From: Homalodisca vitripennis
Lineage: Eukaryota; Arthropoda; Insecta; Hemiptera; Cicadellidae
Length of the DNA stretch: 64,000 nucleotides
Assembly (NCBI RefSeq): GCF_021130785.1
Contig: NW_025777491.1
Span: forward strand, 1 to 64,000
Direction: 5' to 3'
Shown: positions 60,630 to 64,000 of the stretch, piece after piece
Position numbering within the stretch: the stretch's first letter is position 1
How the letters are laid out: every line of letters starts with the position of its first letter
Position numbers and translations under genes: made by a program
Notes under the pieces: model-generated
The model's database searches: none
What the model was told of the DNA's origin: nothing
What the model saw: only the letters and a program-made list of their open reading frames with translations

Positions 60630-63485
60630 TTACTGATAATTCTTTAGCAACTAATTGGTAAAACACAACGATTTTGTAACGTCTGATTGTGAAACTCAAG
60701 CATTAATTATTTAATCTAATACATTATTAATGCACTTCCAGATGAAGGACATGTCAACAAACCTCTAGCGCTGAATAACATCTGAAGCGCTGGTGGTTAT
60801 ATTCTTAACTTAGGTTTGTTTAGTCACAGCCTGGAGCTGCGCTATGACATCTTCAATCAGATAAATTCAAGTAGAACTGGGCATAAAAATGCTTTGTCTA
60901 GTTCTATTTTCTCTTTCCAATTAATTTAGAAATTAATTATTGTCAAGACGTCAGGTGTGGCGCACCTGGCACGTTAACATTTAATGCTGTACAATCCAAG
61001 TATGATAAGAAGTGTGGTTTTATTTATACTGATTACATCCGATACATAACAAAGAACAATCGCTATAGCAGTTTCTAAAAGGAATTAACTTTGTAACACA
61101 AAAATACATCCGTTTTATACGGATTGCAAACTGCTAAGCACAAATACCAAGCGTATAAAGCATTGGTTCACATTTTAAGTCTAATAAATAAGTTTATACG
61201 AGACAGATAACAAATGTACTCTAGGGAATAAACACGGACAGACCAAACGTCACTGATATAAACTGAACGCATTCCCACACTAAGGAAACTTTCTCCCGTT
61301 TATGTGATGAGAAAGGAAATGATTTTTCACGTTTCATCACATGACAATGGCTTTTTCTTAGTAAAGGAAATAGTGCATATTGTTTAATTCAATAACTCTA
61401 TTTATAAATGAATAAAAATTATCAGACTATGTATGCATTAATTTTTAAAGGATCATTTGTATTAAGCCGTTGTTGACTCTGTAAAGGATGAAATGTTAAA
61501 TAAATTTTTCACTGAATTCCACTGCAACTTGAACATTCCAGGTAGCTCATTTGAATGAACCTGACAAATTTGAGATACAACTACACACTTTAAAAATTAT
61601 CATCGATTATCTATGTAGTATCGTTTAAACATCTAAGAAAATGTTTAAATGTAGAGTGATTTAAAATAAATAAAACGCACGATAGGAATAGTTTGTATAT
61701 AATAAAAACAGCGATACATCTTTGTACACGTATAGTAAGTAAACACAAAATAGTATTTCCATAATGTACAGTATAATACATGTTTCGTGTGCTAGTATCC
61801 AGATGATATGGTAAAGCACATGTGGGATAGTTCTAAGATTGCCCACCAACACTGGGTCTGTTAACGAAATCCTAAGCTGACGTTATAATTAATTTGTATT
61901 ACAGCATCAGTATACTATTGTTACTGTTAAAATAGTTTACAAACTTAATACGTAATACCTCCATGTATCATCCTTTAAATACTTACACCATAAAAGTCAA
62001 ATGTTAATTTATAAAAAACATCAAACATAATTTAATAGTTACGTTTGGGATTTTATAATATTTGTATGAGTCTATATACTAATATATAAAATAATCATGA
62101 AGCGCAGAAAAATATATATAACTATATAGATCTAGTGTATGACAAGCTTAAGAATACTTAAACACGCTTAAGACGACGTGTACTGAATGGGGTACGCGAT
62201 CTTTCATAGCTGAAGTCGTGTACCCGGTCAGGTACATATACCGGGCTTTGGTAAAGTGCGTCTTGTGCCCAATGGTACACGTTGCTAAGAATTTAATTAT
62301 TGCATTTTATTGTTTGCCTGTCTTAGGGAATAGTTAAATTTGATCCCGCGCTTAAATAAGTAACTCAGGCTATCATACACCCCGTCAGGGGCATGATTGT
62401 TTAATTTTTAAGGTAATTTTTTTGTACTCTTTGACCAGAGAGAAAAGTTGAAAAAAAAAACATAATTAAATAGTTATTTTCTCCAACATTGCGAAGCCTA
62501 CATATATTACTTGTTATAATTATAATTTTGATGTAAAAATCCGTATAAGTTTTTTTACCATTATTATTTAAAAATTCGACGACAAATAAAAAAGTACAGA
62601 AAAAAACCAGGACGTCGTGTCCATGGTAACTAGTTGTCCACCATACTCAACATTTTAGAAAAGACTAAAACTTAACTGAGTCTTATAATACAAATGTTTT
62701 CCAAAGTTATTTTCTTGGCTAAATACAGGATATATTCTTTCCATACCGACATGCCCTGTGGCATTCCTTTATCTCAGGATAGTTTCTATAAGAATGCTTA
62801 AGTAATTGTTAGAATGTAGGTCCAAACCAAATTTCTTTAATATATACTTACTGATATACAAAATATTTAGATGCTAAACAAGTAAAATGGATACTCTATT
62901 ATGGTTTTGAATAATAAGTACAAATATTATCTCCTACATAGTTTTTAATGAGTCATTATTATTGTTGTTATGTAACTACATTTTTGGTTCTTCAATTTAT
63001 TGTTGCAAACTATAAATGCATTAAGCAATATCGTATATATTAGTTACTAATTTGTAAGGAATACCCGTGTTCAAGTAATGTAATATGGTGAGGGACCAAA
63101 TGAAACTCAACGACAAACGTTTTAATATTTGACAGAAACGGGACGTGCTTAGGCTGCGAACCGCGGTATGTAAGTGGCATACTGAGATTTATATATTAGT
63201 TTAAAGTAGGGAACCGTCATTGATGGCTATCGCTCAGTAGGTGTAGCGTTTTTAAAGCTACATAGATTTATTTTTTTTTTAATTAAAACTTAAAATTAAA
63301 TGAAAATTTTGGGATCGAAATATTGGGACTTAATTTTAGATTAGATTGTGAAAGGTCAGGGTAAAAACGAACATGTAATCCTTTGGCAAGTTAGTACTGG
63401 TAGTTTTAAATTGTTAGGAAGGCAGGTTGACTGCCTTGAATTGATTAGAACTTGTCTTGTTGCGAGTATTGTTCTCCTTGTTTGA
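60630..63485. other. AT-rich stretch without a recognisable gene
   Basis: Short frames only. A patch at 62165-62290 holds three loosely similar GTGTAC/GGTACA-type motifs at about 43-base spacing. Nothing else named. Confidence 0.45.
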
Positions 63486-63487
63486 TA

Positions 63488-64000
63488 CAGCTGGACCAAT
63501 CAAATCAAATCAAATCAAATCAAAATCAAATCAAATTCTTTATTGTTCATTGACATGAGACATGCATGGAACATGGTCAGAGATTATAAAACCGATTAAT
63601 ACTAAACAGAAGAATACAACATCACACATTTACATAACAGTTAAAAAACAGTTTAAAACATAAAATATTACAACTTAAACTACAAACTATCTTATCTATA
63701 TCGTCCACTAGGCTGGAGCACCGCTCACCAGTTCGTTAATGGAGTAGAATGCTTGTCTTATTAGGTATTTTTTTAAGTTGTTTTTAAAAGACGTCTCAGT
63801 CTCGCACGCTGTGATACTAGAAGGCAAAGCATTAAAGATTTTAGGGCCCATATATGACATTGATTTTTTAAATGTGTTTATTATGGTGTTGCGGAATGAT
63901 TAGAGCATCTCTGTTTCTTGTAGAATACACGTGGTTAAATGATGGGAAGGATTGAAGGTTCTTAAATGTAAATGTGGCAACCGAATATATATAAAGTGAT
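63488..64000 (-). mobile_element. LINE 3' end with (TTTGA)n tail, runs off the window
   Basis: On the minus strand a C-terminal RT block is readable: HVYSTRNRDALIIPQHHNKH, then after a one-base shift in an A run, SMSYMGPKIFNALPSSITAC. SFKNNLKKYL, RQAFYSINELV and a stop at about 63710 follow. This is the typical end of Jockey/CR1-type RTs. A 3' UTR with AATAAAG leads to a pentanucleotide tail, seen on the plus strand as TCAAA repeats (63495-63535). The rest of the element lies beyond position 64000. Confidence 0.8.
63495..63536. repeat. (TCAAA)n microsatellite, LINE tail
   Basis: Eight or so pentamer units with one extra A. It sits exactly at the 3' end of the minus-strand LINE and is probably its replicated tail. 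Confidence 0.9.

Overview
The window looks like nuclear DNA of an insect, and Hemiptera is my best guess. It is AT-rich, has long stretches with no recognisable gene, and carries a mixed load of transposable elements: LOA/I-like and R1-clade non-LTR retrotransposons, a Penelope-like element, a piggyBac element, short Helitron-type elements, a probable solo LTR and tRNA-derived repeats. The species call is inference; no species-diagnostic gene is present. I found no complete host gene, and no rRNA or functional tRNA gene. The DNA is probably intergenic or lies inside a very long intron. Two or three short stretches could be isolated exons, but none has a recognisable product.

Layout. 1-5.28 kb: AT-rich, no gene seen. 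5.28-7.36 kb: GC-rich decayed R1-clade LINE (+), with a readable C-terminal tail. 7.77 kb: (AT)n. 8.68-9.35 kb: head-to-tail array of three units, each carrying a dead tRNA-like sequence (-), closed by a (TA)n(TG)n microsatellite. 12.82-13.52 kb: satellite of about 122 bp with nearly six units. 18.64-22.64 kb: very old LINE (+), with another LINE 3' end (-) inside it. 24.30-28.65 kb: nearly full-length LOA/I-like LINE (-) with ORF1, endonuclease, RT and RNase H, broken by frameshifts. 30.63-31.16 kb: Helitron-type element (+), with an inverted relative at 58.46-58.91 kb. 33.88-36.61 kb: structurally complete piggyBac element (-) with TTAA duplications, terminal and subterminal inverted repeats, an intron and three frame breaks. 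40.77-43.57 kb: Penelope-like element (+) with RT and GIY-YIG domains, flanked by terminal repeats of about 285 bp in inverted orientation that contain a hammerhead-like core. 44.93-45.71 kb: probable solo LTR (-) containing a four-unit degenerate repeat. 47.9-48.35, 53.47-53.75 and 63.49-64.0 kb: LINE 3' ends. The last carries a (TTTGA)n tail and runs off the window.

Three low-copy repeat families of about 85-170 bp recur within the window (11.2/60.5 kb; 37.2/48.5 kb; 46.9/58.0/59.9 kb) and match no element I recognise. They are the most likely undescribed content, together with the inverted Penelope terminal repeats and the tRNA-like tandem units.

All large coding elements carry single-base frame breaks. 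In the 122-bp satellite, otherwise near-identical units also differ by single-base duplications. Some breaks in the younger elements (piggyBac, Penelope, LOA) may therefore be base-level assembly errors. Decay of the R1-like and 18.6-22.6 kb elements is clearly real.
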